Source: JAUASW01 sp036880965
GTDB taxonomy: Bacteria > Pseudomonadota > Gammaproteobacteria > Burkholderiales > Burkholderiaceae_C
DNA: 64,000 nucleotides
Direction: 5' to 3'
Assembly (NCBI RefSeq): GCF_036880965.1
Contig: NZ_JBAJMV010000001.1
Span: 1 to 64,000 of the forward strand
Under the pieces are notes generated by a model. The model searched no databases. It saw nothing but the letters and a program-made list of their open reading frames with translations, and was not told where the DNA came from. The position numbers and the translations under genes were made by a program. Shown piece by piece: positions 14,747-24,499 of this stretch (positions are counted from its first letter, which is position 1; each line of letters opens with the position of its first letter).

Positions 14747-17700
14747 ATGCCTGACCACGACCGGCCGTGCGCGTCGCTGCGCCGCTTTCTTTTCCTTGCG
14801 CTGCTCGCCCTCGGCCTGGCGGCATGCGGCGGGGGCGGCAGCTCCGGCTCCGGCACTACCAGCCCACCACCGGCGCTGCTCGTGGCGCCAAGCATCGCCA
14901 CCGCGCCTCAGGACGCCAGCGTCGCCGATGGTGCGACAGCGAGCTTCAGCGTGGTCGCCAGTGGGACCGGCCCATTTACCTACCAGTGGCAGCTGAACGG
15001 AAGCAACCTTGCCGGCGCCACGCAGGCCAGCTACACGACCGCTGCGCTCACGGCAGCGGACGTTGGCAACAAATATCAGGTGATCGTCGCCGGTCCGGGC
15101 GGCAGCATCACGAGCGCCGCCGCCAGCGTGAACATCAAGTTCGTTCCGATCACGATCGCCCAGCAGCCCGCGTCCAGCACGCTGCTCGAGGGTCGGACAG
15201 CCAGCTTCACCGTCCAGGCCACCGGCAGCGGACCTATCCGCTATCAGTGGCTGCGCAACGGCAGCAACCTGCCAGGCGCCACCGGCGCCAGCTACACGAC
15301 CGCGGCCTTGACCGTTGATGAAACCGGCGCGAAGTACCAGGTGGAATTGAGCAACCCGGCCGGCGTGGTGCGCAGCGAAATCGCTGCCCTGACGGTCACG
15401 CCCGCCATCCCGGTTTTCGCGATCCAGCCGACCAACCAGACCGTCGCCGAACGCGATGGCGTCACGCTGACTGCCGCAGCGACAAGCAGTGTGCTGGTCA
15501 GCTATCAATGGAAGCGCAACGGTCAGAACATCGACGGCGCCACTTCCGCCACCTTCAGCTTCACCGCGACGATGGCGGAGAACGGGCAGCGCTTCACCCT
15601 TGTCGCAAGCAATGTCGCCGGCAGCATCGAGAGCCAGGCGGCGCTCATCTCGGTCAATCCATTGGCAGCGAGCTTCAAGCTGCAGCCACAGAACGCCAGT
15701 CTTTCGACGGGCGGCAGCGCAACCTTCACAGCGAGAGCGGAGGCCAGCGTGCCGCTGAGCTACCAGTGGCAAAGAAGCGTGGATTTCGACAGGAGCTGGC
15801 AGGCCATCGCGGGCGCCACCGAGACGACCTATCGCCTCAGCAACGTCACCCTGGCGGACAAATCTTCCTTCGTCCGGCTGGCCGCCAGCAACGGGCAGTC
15901 AACGACCTACAGCGAGCCGGCGCTCGTGGCTGTGCAGGCAAACGTTCAGGTGATCACCGGCCGGCTGGGCGGGGCGGGCAATGCGGACGGCAGCTCTTCT
16001 CAGGTCCGCTTTGCCGGCATCTCGGCACTGGCTCTGGATCCCTGGGGCAATGTCCATGTGAGCGACGGCAACACCATCAGGTTGTATTCGCAGGACGGAC
16101 AGGTGTCGGTCTATGCCGGCAAGCCAGGGATTTCCAGCCGCCGCGACGGCCGGCTCGCAGACGCCACCTTCCAGGGCATCACCGCGCTGGCCTGCGCGAG
16201 CGACGGCTCGATCTACGTGGCCGAGCAGCAAACCGTTCGCAAGATTTCAGCCGACGGCTTGGTGACGACACTGGCCGGTTCCGATGTGATCGGCAGCACA
16301 GACGGCAAGGGCGCCGAAGCCAGCTTCACGCTCCTGGTCGGCATGACGCTGGATGCCGGCGGCGTTCTCTACGTGACCGACGGGCACACCGTGCGCAAGA
16401 TCAGCGCCGACGGCCTTGTCACGACCATCGCAGGTAGGCCCAAGGAAGTCGTCGTGAGGGACGGTCGCGGCACCGCAGCGTCCTTTGGCAGCCCCGGCGC
16501 CATCGTCAAGGGGACGACGGGCGAGCTGTTCGTCACTGACGGAACGGCCATCCGCCGCATCGACAGCTCTGGCAATGTCAGCCGCTACGCAGGCGAGTAC
16601 GACGTGCTAAATGCAGCCGTCGACGGCGAGCGCCTGAACGCCCGTTTCGACAGGCCGAACGGCCTGGCCATTGACGCGAGCGGCAGGCTTTGGGTGCTTG
16701 AGCGTTCGCGGGTTGTGCGCATTGATCAATACGGCTACGCGCAAACCATCGCCGGCATCGGTTCTCCCTACCTCTATGGTGACACTCCCCTGGACGGAAA
16801 GGGGGACCAGGCGCGCTTTCGCAATGCCAACAAGATCATTCGTGTCGGCAGCGACAGCTTCGTGATTGCGGACAACGGCCAGGCGCTGCGCGGTCTCACC
16901 GCGGATGGCACTGTCAACACACTGGCTGGACAGGCGGTACAAGCAGGCAAGGCCGACGGCAGTCTTGCGGCGGCCACCTTCAACAACCCGCGCGGCTTGC
17001 TTCCCATGCCCGATGGGTCGGTCCTGGTGGCCGACACCGACAACAGCCGCATCCGTCGCCTTGGCAACGACGGCCTGGTGAGCACCTTTGCCGGCAGCGA
17101 CAGCGGCAACAAGGATGGCACGGGCACACAGGCGCGCTTCAAGCAACCAATCGCGCTCACGCGCGACGCAAGCGGCAACGTCTACGTCGCCGACGCGCAG
17201 GCCGCCATTCGCAAGATCACGCCATCGGGTGTGGTGAGCACCTTGCCCGGCACTGACAAGGACTTCCCCGGCGCCAAGGGCATTGCCGTTGATTCAAGTG
17301 GCGCGGTCTATGCGCTCGTCGGCTGTCGGGTCATCAAGCTCACAAGCGGGGGGCAGCTCAGCACCCTGGCCGGCAGCAGCACGGCCTGCGGAAACGCTGA
17401 TGGTGAAGGTGCGCAGGCCAGGTTCGGTGCGCTTGAAGGCCTGGTGCTGGACGGCCAGGGCCGCCTGTTCGTGACCGACGGCAGCAACGCCATTCGCCGC
17501 ATCGAACCCGACGGCCGTGTCAGCACGGTGGCCGGCGTCAGCGACTGGCCCGGCTACATAGACAATGAAGTTCCCAAGGCCCGGTTCAACGGCCTGGGCT
17601 CTTTGGCCATCGATGCCCATGGCAACCTCTATGTCGCAGACAAGGGCAACAGTGCAATCCGGCGCATCACGCCGGCCGGCTTTGTCCACACAGTGGTGGG

Positions 17701-17824
17701 GCGCTATGGGGTGCAGGCCCTGCAGCCGGGCCTAGATGGCGCGATCAATATTCCCTATGGCCTGGCCGTCCGCCCCAATGGCCGCCTGATCTTCATTTCA
17801 GAACAGGCCATCGCCAGCGACTGA
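14747..17824 (+). CDS. Ig-like / NHL-repeat lipoprotein
   Basis: A 1025-residue predicted lipoprotein. The signal peptide ends at a lipobox (GLAAC, Cys27) before a Gly/Ser stretch. Residues about 50-405 contain four immunoglobulin-like repeats with the pattern YQW..NG.N..GAT...Y. From about 410 to the end there are repeated NHL-type units (FAGISALALDPWGNVHVSDG, VRKISADGLVTT, GDQARF), which should fold as one or two beta-propellers. No catalytic motif seen. Likely an envelope or extracellular binding protein. Several units keep TLAG/TIAG plus DG-GAQARF phrasing, so they probably arose by internal duplication. It converges on parC with only four bases between the stop codons. Confidence 0.82.
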   Translation: MPDHDRPCASLRRFLFLALLALGLAACGGGGSSGSGTTSPPPALLVAPSIATAPQDASVADGATASFSVVASGTGPFTYQWQLNGSNLAGATQASYTTAALTAADVGNKYQVIVAGPGGSITSAAASVNIKFVPITIAQQPASSTLLEGRTASFTVQATGSGPIRYQWLRNGSNLPGATGASYTTAALTVDETGAKYQVELSNPAGVVRSEIAALTVTPAIPVFAIQPTNQTVAERDGVTLTAAATSSVLVSYQWKRNGQNIDGATSATFSFTATMAENGQRFTLVASNVAGSIESQAALISVNPLAASFKLQPQNASLSTGGSATFTARAEASVPLSYQWQRSVDFDRSWQAIAGATETTYRLSNVTLADKSSFVRLAASNGQSTTYSEPALVAVQANVQVITGRLGGAGNADGSSSQVRFAGISALALDPWGNVHVSDGNTIRLYSQDGQVSVYAGKPGISSRRDGRLADATFQGITALACASDGSIYVAEQQTVRKISADGLVTTLAGSDVIGSTDGKGAEASFTLLVGMTLDAGGVLYVTDGHTVRKISADGLVTTIAGRPKEVVVRDGRGTAASFGSPGAIVKGTTGELFVTDGTAIRRIDSSGNVSRYAGEYDVLNAAVDGERLNARFDRPNGLAIDASGRLWVLERSRVVRIDQYGYAQTIAGIGSPYLYGDTPLDGKGDQARFRNANKIIRVGSDSFVIADNGQALRGLTADGTVNTLAGQAVQAGKADGSLAAATFNNPRGLLPMPDGSVLVADTDNSRIRRLGNDGLVSTFAGSDSGNKDGTGTQARFKQPIALTRDASGNVYVADAQAAIRKITPSGVVSTLPGTDKDFPGAKGIAVDSSGAVYALVGCRVIKLTSGGQLSTLAGSSTACGNADGEGAQARFGALEGLVLDGQGRLFVTDGSNAIRRIEPDGRVSTVAGVSDWPGYIDNEVPKARFNGLGSLAIDAHGNLYVADKGNSAIRRITPAGFVHTVVGRYGVQALQPGLDGAINIPYGLAVRPNGRLIFISEQAIASD

Positions 17825-17828
17825 CCGG

Positions 17829-20234
17829 TCAAGCCGCCAACACGCGCAAGACCTTCTTGAAGCCTTCGACCGCCTTGCCCTTGCGCGCCCGCTTGCTGGC
17901 ATAGCCGGCCAGCGTCGCGCCCTTCAGCAATTCGTCCTTGAGCTTGTCGCCCCGGCCCAGGCCCAGCACCTGCAAGGCCGTGGTGAAGGCGGCGACGCTG
18001 ATGAGCGCATCCTTGGGTTCCAGGTCGATCAAGGTCAGGCCACGGCCGCCCTTGGGCTGGTGCTTGAGCTCATCCAGCGCGTAGGTCAGCAAACGGCCGT
18101 TGAGTGACAGGCAGGCAAGCTGCTGCCCCAACATATCGCCCTGCGGCACGGCGGCGGGCGGCAAGGGCTTCTCTTCGCCTTCCAGCGACAGGAAGGTCTT
18201 GCCGGCCTTCTGGCGGCCGACGAGATCACCCACTTGCGCGATCAGGCCGAAGCCGCCGGTGCCGGCCAGCACCAGTCGCTGCGTGGCGCCCGCTGCATAG
18301 TAATGCGCGATCTGCGTGCCGCTTTCCAGCTCGATCATGGTGGTGATGGGCGTGCCGTCCCCGCGGCCGCCAGGCAGCAAGGACACAGGCACTGAATAGA
18401 CGCGGCCGTTCGTGCCGAACACGATCAACGGGTCCACGCTGCGGCAGGGGAAAGTGCCGTAGAGCTGGTCGCCTGACTTGAAGCTCAGGGCCGCCGAGTC
18501 CACCTCGTGGCCCTTCAAGGCCCTCACCCAGCCCTTCATCGAGACGACCACGGTCACCGGCTCGTCGACGATCTTCACTTCGGCGCTGGCGCGCTTCTCT
18601 TCCTGGATCAGGGTGCGGCGGTCGTCGCCGAATTGCTTCGCATCGGCCTCGATTTCCTTGACCACGGTGCGCTTGAGCACACCCGGGTTGCCGAGAATGT
18701 CCTGCAGCTTGGCCTGCTCCTCGCGCAGCTTGGCCAGCTCCTGTTCGATCTTGATGGCTTCCAGGCGCGCCAGCTGGCGCAGGCGGATTTCGAGAATGTC
18801 CTCGGCCTGGCGGTCACTCAAGCGGAAGTGCTCGATCAGCGCCGGCTTGGGCTCATCGCTCTCGCGAATGATGCGAATGACCTCGTCGATGTTCAGCAGC
18901 ACCTGCTGCCGCCCTTCGAGGATGTGGATGCGGTCGTTGACCTTCTGCAGCCGGTGCTCGGTGCGGCGCTGCACCGTGGCCAGGCGGTAGCCCAGCCATT
19001 CCGTGATGATCTGGCGCAGGTTCTTCTGCGTCGGCCGGCCGTCGCCACCGATCATGGTCAGGTTGACCGAGGCAGAGCTCTCCAGGCTGGTCTGCGCCAG
19101 CAGGGTATTGATCAGGTCCTGCTGCTCGACGGTGCGGCTCTTGGGCTCGAACACCAGGCGCACCGGCGCGTCCTTGCTGGACTCGTCGCGCACGCAGTCC
19201 AGCACCGCCAGCAACGAGGCCTTGAGCTGCATCTGCTCTTGAGTGAGCGCCTTCTTGCCGGCCTTGACCTTGGGATTGGTGAGTTCCTCGATCTCTTCCA
19301 GCACCTTCTGCGAGCTGGTGCCGTGCGGCAGCTCGTTCACCACCAGTTGCCATTGGCCGCGGGCCAGGTCTTCGATCTTCCAGCGCGCACGCAGCTTGAA
19401 GCTGCCACGGCCGCTGGCATAGGCCGAGCGGATGTCGTCAGCGCTGCTGATCAGCTGCCCGCCGCCGGGGAAGTCGGGGCCGGGCAACAAGGTGTAGAGC
19501 TCGTCGTCCGACAGCTTCTCGTTCTTGAGCAAAGCCACAGCCGCAGCAGCCACTTCGCGCAGGTTGTGGCTGGGCACCTCGGTGGCCAGGCCCACGGCAA
19601 TGCCGGAGGCGCCGTTGAGCAGCACGAAAGGCAAGCGCGCCGGCAACTGGCGCGGCTCTTCGGTCGAGCCGTCGTAGTTGGGCACCAGGTCCACCGTGCC
19701 CTCGTCGATCTCGTCCATCAGCAGCCGGGCGATGGGCGCCAGGCGTGCTTCGGTGTATCGCATCGCGGCGGCACCGTCGCCATCGCGGCTGCCGAAGTTG
19801 CCATGGCCGTCGATCAGCGGATAGCGCTGGCTGAAGTCCTGCGCCATGCGCACCAGCGCGTCGTAGACCGACTGGTCGCCGTGCGGATGGAAGCGGCCCA
19901 GCACATCACCCACCACGCGCGCGCCCTTCACCGGCTTGGCGCCGGTGTTGCCCGAAAAGGAGAGGCCCATGCGCTCCATCGAGTACAGGATGCGGCGCTG
20001 CACCGGCTTCTGGCCGTCGCACACGTCCGGCAGGGCGCGGCCCTTGACCACAGAGAGTGCGTATTCCAGATAGGCCTGGCGCGCATAGTCGGCCAGGGTC
20101 AGGCTGGTGCCGTCGTCCTCAGCGGGCGGCTCGGGCGGCGGTGGCGGCGGTGGCGGGGAAGGAGGCGACGGTGGCGCCGGAGGCTGGTCCGCGTCGAAAT
20201 CGAAGGAAAGGTTCTGCTCGTTGTGCTCGGTCAT
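17829..20234 (-). CDS. parC: DNA topoisomerase IV subunit A
   Basis: Cleaves and religates DNA for chromosome decatenation, as ParC2ParE2. 801 residues. The winged-helix/tower region starts near residue 42; the catalytic Tyr is in AAMRYTEARL (Tyr160). The C-terminal region contains the weaker beta-propeller repeats seen in ParC. The quinolone-binding segment reads GDQSVYDALV, so the position equivalent to E. coli Ser80 is Gln and to Glu84 is Asp. Residues about 18-37 are an unusual proline-rich leader before the conserved domain. Last gene of the parE operon; its ATG overlaps the stop of the transglycosylase gene (ATGA). Confidence 0.95.
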   Translation of the reverse strand: MTEHNEQNLSFDFDADQPPAPPSPPSPPPPPPPPEPPAEDDGTSLTLADYARQAYLEYALSVVKGRALPDVCDGQKPVQRRILYSMERMGLSFSGNTGAKPVKGARVVGDVLGRFHPHGDQSVYDALVRMAQDFSQRYPLIDGHGNFGSRDGDGAAAMRYTEARLAPIARLLMDEIDEGTVDLVPNYDGSTEEPRQLPARLPFVLLNGASGIAVGLATEVPSHNLREVAAAAVALLKNEKLSDDELYTLLPGPDFPGGGQLISSADDIRSAYASGRGSFKLRARWKIEDLARGQWQLVVNELPHGTSSQKVLEEIEELTNPKVKAGKKALTQEQMQLKASLLAVLDCVRDESSKDAPVRLVFEPKSRTVEQQDLINTLLAQTSLESSASVNLTMIGGDGRPTQKNLRQIITEWLGYRLATVQRRTEHRLQKVNDRIHILEGRQQVLLNIDEVIRIIRESDEPKPALIEHFRLSDRQAEDILEIRLRQLARLEAIKIEQELAKLREEQAKLQDILGNPGVLKRTVVKEIEADAKQFGDDRRTLIQEEKRASAEVKIVDEPVTVVVSMKGWVRALKGHEVDSAALSFKSGDQLYGTFPCRSVDPLIVFGTNGRVYSVPVSLLPGGRGDGTPITTMIELESGTQIAHYYAAGATQRLVLAGTGGFGLIAQVGDLVGRQKAGKTFLSLEGEEKPLPPAAVPQGDMLGQQLACLSLNGRLLTYALDELKHQPKGGRGLTLIDLEPKDALISVAAFTTALQVLGLGRGDKLKDELLKGATLAGYASKRARKGKAVEGFKKVLRVLAA

Positions 20235-20878
20235 CGGGGACTGCCGTGAATTTTCAGGCGCTGGGCGGTGGCAGGCAGGCTGCGTTGCAGCAGCGCCCAG
20301 TACAGCTCCAGCACCAGATGGACATGGGCCTGGGTCTCGGCGATGTTGGGCATGCGGCCGCCATTGCGGCGCACCGTGCCTTCGCCGGCGTTCCAGGCCG
20401 CCAGGGCCGCGTCGATGCGGCCGAATTTCTTGATCAGGCCGGCGAGCATCTGCGCGCCGGTGTGGATGTTGTGACGCGGCTCGAGGAGCCGCTGCTGCTG
20501 GTCGGCCGGCGCCATGATCTGCATGAGTCCAACCGCACCGCGCGGCGACACCGCATCGCGCTTGAAGCCCGACTCGACGGCGATCACCGCCTTCAGGAGC
20601 TCCAAGTCAACGCCATGCTTGCCGGCCGCCTCCCGCAGCCAGGGCTGCACCGCCTTGACCTCGGGCGCGAATTCCAGCCAGGTCAGGAGTTCATGGCTGC
20701 CGTCCAGCTTGCCCGGCACGCGGCCGACTTCGCTGCGACCCATCACCAGGCTGTAGCGGCCATCGAGCTGCTGTTGCGCGAGGTGGGCCACGCCGTTCGC
20801 GTCGACATAGCCCCACAACTGCGCCTGCGCCGATGCGGCAAACAGGCTCAGCGCCAGGGCGACGAGCAGGCGGCTCAA
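20231..20878 (-). CDS. Lytic transglycosylase (SLT domain)
   Basis: A 215-residue exported protein that should cleave peptidoglycan glycan strands to 1,6-anhydro ends in the periplasm. A signal peptide (LLVALALSLFAASAQA) is followed by a short DUF4124-like region (GYVDANGVAHLA). The transglycosylase domain has the catalytic Glu in AVIAVESGF, then SPRGAVGLMQIM and LAAWNAGEGTV, in the family 1 order. Four-base overlaps on both sides (acetyltransferase before, parC after) place it within one operon with topoisomerase IV. No membrane anchor beyond the signal seen. Confidence 0.9.
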   Translation of the reverse strand: MSRLLVALALSLFAASAQAQLWGYVDANGVAHLAQQQLDGRYSLVMGRSEVGRVPGKLDGSHELLTWLEFAPEVKAVQPWLREAAGKHGVDLELLKAVIAVESGFKRDAVSPRGAVGLMQIMAPADQQQRLLEPRHNIHTGAQMLAGLIKKFGRIDAALAAWNAGEGTVRRNGGRMPNIAETQAHVHLVLELYWALLQRSLPATAQRLKIHGSPR

Positions 20879-21393
20879 GCGCCCTCCTCGCCCAGTGCCA
20901 CGCGGGCCTGGTATTCGCGGTCCAGCATCGACATCACGATCAGGCTGTCGTAGCCGTCAGCGCCCAGCACCTTGACGCTTTCCCGCAAGCGGCCTTCCTC
21001 GACAAAGCCCTCATCGCGGTAGAGTTCTTGCGCCCGCACATTGAGGCCCTTGACGTCGAGCCAGAAGCGGTGCGCCTGCAGCTGCGTGAAGGCCAGCTTC
21101 TTCAATTGCCGCACGCACGCCCGGCCGATTCCCTGGCCCTTCGGGCCCAGCACGATGCGCTTGAGCTCCACCGAACGGTTCGGATTGCGGCAGCCCTGCA
21201 GGATCACGAAGCCGGCGCGCTCACTTCCCTCTCCCACTTCAACAATGAAGTGGCGGGAGTCAGGAAAGCGGATCGCCCCCTCATGCTGCGTGCGCTCCCA
21301 GGGCGTGATGAAGGGCAGGTTCGAGCCGTCCTGCTCAACCGAGACGACATAGTCCAGGTCCGACAGCATCGTGGGCCGCAGATGCACTCTCAC
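20875..21393 (-). CDS. GNAT family N-acetyltransferase
   Basis: A 172-residue acyltransferase. The N-terminus (MRVHLRPTMLSDLDYVVSVEQD) is the usual first strand and helix. The acetyl-CoA loop lies at about 92-105 (IVLGPKGQGIGRACVRQL), and the LDVKGLNVRAQELYRDEGF block is motif B. Substrate unknown. It sits between the acetylpolyamine amidohydrolase-like gene and the transglycosylase gene, overlapping both by four bases, so an acetylation/deacetylation relationship with the upstream enzyme is possible but is inference from position only. Confidence 0.9.
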   Translation of the reverse strand: MRVHLRPTMLSDLDYVVSVEQDGSNLPFITPWERTQHEGAIRFPDSRHFIVEVGEGSERAGFVILQGCRNPNRSVELKRIVLGPKGQGIGRACVRQLKKLAFTQLQAHRFWLDVKGLNVRAQELYRDEGFVEEGRLRESVKVLGADGYDSLIVMSMLDREYQARVALGEEGA

Positions 21394-22430
21394 GGCCGGC
21401 GCTCCTCGAAACCGCGCAGCACGGCCACCACGTTGTGCCCGATGGCTTCGGTGGCGTATCCGCCTTCCTGGAGGAACAGCGTCCTGGGCGCACCAAAAGC
21501 TGCAATGCGCTGGCCGAGCTGGCCGAACTCGAGCCGGTCGAGCTTGAAATGCGAGATCGGGTCGTGCGCATAGGTGTCCACACCCAGCGACACGATCAGC
21601 AGGTCGGGCGCATAGCGGGCCAGTGGTGCCAGGGCCTCTTCGAGCGCGGCAAACCAGGCTTCGTTGCTGCTGCCGGAGGGCAACGGAACGTTCGCATTGA
21701 AGCCCAGCCCCGCGCCGGCGCCGCGCTCGTCGGCATGGCCGAGGAAGAACGGGTATTCGGTGCGCGGATCGCCATGCACGCTGGCATAGAACACGTCGCT
21801 GCGCTCGTAGAAGATGGCCTGCGTGCCGTTGCCGTGGTGGTAGTCCACGTCGAGGATGGCCACGCGGGAGAGGCCCCGGTCGAGCGCCGCCTGCGCGGCC
21901 ACCGCCGCGTTGTTGATGAAGCAGTAACCGCCGAAGAAATCGGCGCCCGCGTGGTGGCCGGGCGGGCGCGTCAGCACATAGGCTCTGCCTTCATCCCCCA
22001 GCGCCAGGTCGAGGCCAGTCAGCGCGGCTTGCGCGCCCCAGTACGAAGCCTCCCAGCTGCCGGCGGTCAACGGCGTGCCGCTGTCCATCGAGTACAGGCC
22101 CATGCGGGCCGCAAAGCTGGCCGGCTCCACGTCTGAGCGCAGGCTGCGCACCGGCCAGACGGCCGGGAAGGCGTCGCCCTCGCCGCCCAGCGCCAGCCAC
22201 TCGGCATGTGCGCCCTGGATGAAGCGCAGATAGGCCGGCGCGTGCACCCGTTCCAGTGGCGCAAGCCCATGGTCAACGGGATTCAGGATCTCCCCGAACT
22301 GCGCGGCCTGCACCGCCTGCAGCACATAGTCCGCCCGGGCCGGCACCTCGAAGGCAGGCACCAGCCGGCCGCGGAAGAACTCGTGCGTGGCGGCATGCGC
22401 AGCGTGCCGCTGGTTGTAGACAGTCCGCAT
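21390..22430 (-). CDS. Histone-deacetylase-like amidohydrolase, probable acetylpolyamine amidohydrolase
   Basis: A 346-residue member of the arginase/deacetylase fold. The zinc and catalytic signatures are intact: RPPGHHAG, the DVDYHHGNGTQ metal block, ASVHGDPRTEYPFFLGH and SLGVDTYAHDP. The opening (MRTVYNQRHAAH) and overall length match bacterial acetylpolyamine amidohydrolases, which remove acetyl groups from acetylputrescine or acetylcadaverine. A histone-deacetylase-like enzyme with another substrate remains possible. It follows parE by two bases and overlaps the acetyltransferase gene by four. Confidence 0.85.
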   Translation of the reverse strand: MRTVYNQRHAAHAATHEFFRGRLVPAFEVPARADYVLQAVQAAQFGEILNPVDHGLAPLERVHAPAYLRFIQGAHAEWLALGGEGDAFPAVWPVRSLRSDVEPASFAARMGLYSMDSGTPLTAGSWEASYWGAQAALTGLDLALGDEGRAYVLTRPPGHHAGADFFGGYCFINNAAVAAQAALDRGLSRVAILDVDYHHGNGTQAIFYERSDVFYASVHGDPRTEYPFFLGHADERGAGAGLGFNANVPLPSGSSNEAWFAALEEALAPLARYAPDLLIVSLGVDTYAHDPISHFKLDRLEFGQLGQRIAAFGAPRTLFLQEGGYATEAIGHNVVAVLRGFEERRP

Positions 22431-22432
22431 GC

Positions 22433-24418
22433 CTAAATATCGACTTCAACCGAGTCGCCGTGGATTTCCATCAGCTCGCGGCGCGAGGCGGCTTCGCCCT
22501 TGCCCATCAGCTTGTTCATCGCGTCCTCGGTCTGCGGCACGTCGAACAGGCCGAAGCGGATCACGGCCAGGCGGCGGGTCTCGGGGTTCAGTGTCGTGTC
22601 CCAGAGCTGCTCGGCGCTCATCTCGCCCAGGCCCTTGAAGCGGCTGATGCTCCAGGAGTTGTCGCGGGCACCCTCCTTGCGCAGCTTGTCGAGCGTGGCG
22701 GTGAGTTCGCCCTCGTCCAGCGCATAGAGCTTCGCGGCCGGCTTCTTGCCGCGCGCCGGCGCATCGACGCGGTACAGCGGCGGCCGCGCCACATACACAT
22801 GGCCCAGCTCCACGAGCTTGGGGAAATGGCGGAAGAACAGCGTCAGCAAGAGCACCTGGATGTGCGAGCCGTCCACGTCGGCGTCCGAGAGGATGCAGAC
22901 CTTGCCGTAGCGAAGGCCGCTCAAGTCGGGCGAATCATTCTTGCCGTGCGGGTCCACGCCGATGGCGACCGAGATGTCGTGGATCTCGTTGTTCTTGAAC
23001 AAGAGATCCCGCTCGACCTCCCAGGAATTCAAGACCTTGCCGCGCAGCGGCAGGATGGCCTGCGTTTCCTTGTCCCGGCCCATCTTGGCGCTGCCGCCGG
23101 CCGAGTCGCCTTCCACCAGGAACAGCTCGTTCAGGTTCAGGTCACGGCTCTCGCAATCGGTCAGCTTGCCCGGCAGCACGGCCACGCCCGAGCCCTTGCG
23201 CTTCTCGACTTTCTGGCTGGCGCGCTGGCGCGTCTGCGCCTGCTTGATCACCAACTCCGCGAGCTTCTTGCCATGCTCGACATGCTGGTTGAGCCAGAGC
23301 TCGAGCTGCGGCTTGACGAAGGCCGAGACCAGGCGCAGGGCATCGCGCGAGTTCAGGCGTTCCTTGGTCTGGCCCTGGAACTGCGGGTCCAGCACCTTGG
23401 CCGAAAGCACGAAGCTGGCGCGCGAGAACACGTCGTCGGGCATCAGCTTGACGCCCTTCGGTGTCAGGCTGTGCATCTCGATGAAGCCCTTGACCGCACC
23501 AAAGAGGCCATCCTTCAGGCCCGACTCATGCGTGCCGCCGGCCACCGTCGGGATCAGGTTCACGTAGCTTTCGCGTACCGGCGCACCTTCCTCGGTGAAG
23601 GCCACGCACCAGGAGGCGCCCTCGCCCTCGGCGAAGTTCTCGCTCTCGGCCGAGGTGGCGAACTGCTCGCCCTCGAACAGCGGGATCAGCGGATCCGCGT
23701 TCAGCGTCTGCATCAGGTAGTCGCGCAGGCCGCCCTTGTAAGCCCAAGTCTGCACCTCGCCCGACTTCTCGTTCTTCAGCGTCACGGTGACGCCCGGCAT
23801 CAGCACGGCCTTGCTGCGCAAGAGGTGCACCAGCTCGTTCTTGGGCAGCTCGGCGCTCTCGAAATACTTGGCCTCGGGCCAGACGCGCACCGTGGTGCCC
23901 TGCTTGCGGTCGCCGCTGACGGCAGGTCTAGACGTCACCGGTTCAACCACATCGCCATGCTCGAACGCCAGCTGCGCCACCTGCTTCTCGCGCCAGACCT
24001 GCACCTCCAGCCGCTTGGCCAGCGCATTGGTCACCGACACCCCCACGCCGTGCAGGCCGCCCGAGAAGCTGTAGGCGCCGCCCGAGCCCTTGTCGAACTT
24101 GCCGCCGGCATGCAGCCGGGTGAACACGATCTCGACGACCGGCACGCCTTCTTCCGGGTGCAGGCCGAAGGGAATGCCGCGGCCGTCGTCGGCAACAGAG
24201 ACCGAGCCGTCGGCATGCTGCGTCACGTCGATGCGCTTGCCGAAACCGGCCAGCGCCTCGTCGGCCGCGTTGTCTATCACTTCCTGGATCACATGCAGCG
24301 GGTTGTCGGTCCGGGTGTACATGCCGGGACGCTGCTTGACCGGCTCGAGGCCCTTGAGGACGCGGATCGAGCCTTCGCCGTATTCGGCGCTGGGGGTACT
24401 GCCTTTGGATGTCGCCAT
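22433..24418 (-). CDS. parE: DNA topoisomerase IV subunit B
   Basis: ATPase subunit of topoisomerase IV. 661 residues. The GHKL domain has QEVIDNAADEAL (Asn50 metal ligand), DDGRGIPFG and GLHGVGVSVTNAL. The TOPRIM domain has LFLVEGDSAGGSAK, ILPLRGKVLN and ILSDADVDGSHI. The C-terminus ends in NKLMGKGEAASRRELMEIHGD. The start at 24418 (MATSKGST) is chosen because upstream in-frame codons read into the opposite-strand gene. First gene of a five-gene leftward operon ending in parC, so both topoisomerase IV subunits are made together with three enzymes unrelated to topology. Confidence 0.96.
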   Translation of the reverse strand: MATSKGSTPSAEYGEGSIRVLKGLEPVKQRPGMYTRTDNPLHVIQEVIDNAADEALAGFGKRIDVTQHADGSVSVADDGRGIPFGLHPEEGVPVVEIVFTRLHAGGKFDKGSGGAYSFSGGLHGVGVSVTNALAKRLEVQVWREKQVAQLAFEHGDVVEPVTSRPAVSGDRKQGTTVRVWPEAKYFESAELPKNELVHLLRSKAVLMPGVTVTLKNEKSGEVQTWAYKGGLRDYLMQTLNADPLIPLFEGEQFATSAESENFAEGEGASWCVAFTEEGAPVRESYVNLIPTVAGGTHESGLKDGLFGAVKGFIEMHSLTPKGVKLMPDDVFSRASFVLSAKVLDPQFQGQTKERLNSRDALRLVSAFVKPQLELWLNQHVEHGKKLAELVIKQAQTRQRASQKVEKRKGSGVAVLPGKLTDCESRDLNLNELFLVEGDSAGGSAKMGRDKETQAILPLRGKVLNSWEVERDLLFKNNEIHDISVAIGVDPHGKNDSPDLSGLRYGKVCILSDADVDGSHIQVLLLTLFFRHFPKLVELGHVYVARPPLYRVDAPARGKKPAAKLYALDEGELTATLDKLRKEGARDNSWSISRFKGLGEMSAEQLWDTTLNPETRRLAVIRFGLFDVPQTEDAMNKLMGKGEAASRRELMEIHGDSVEVDI

Positions 24419-24499
24419 GGGCGGCGATTGTAGGGAGAGCGCAAGGCCGGCCCCGCCGGCCGCAGGGCTTAGGATGCGCGCTCTGATTTCTGCCCCAGC

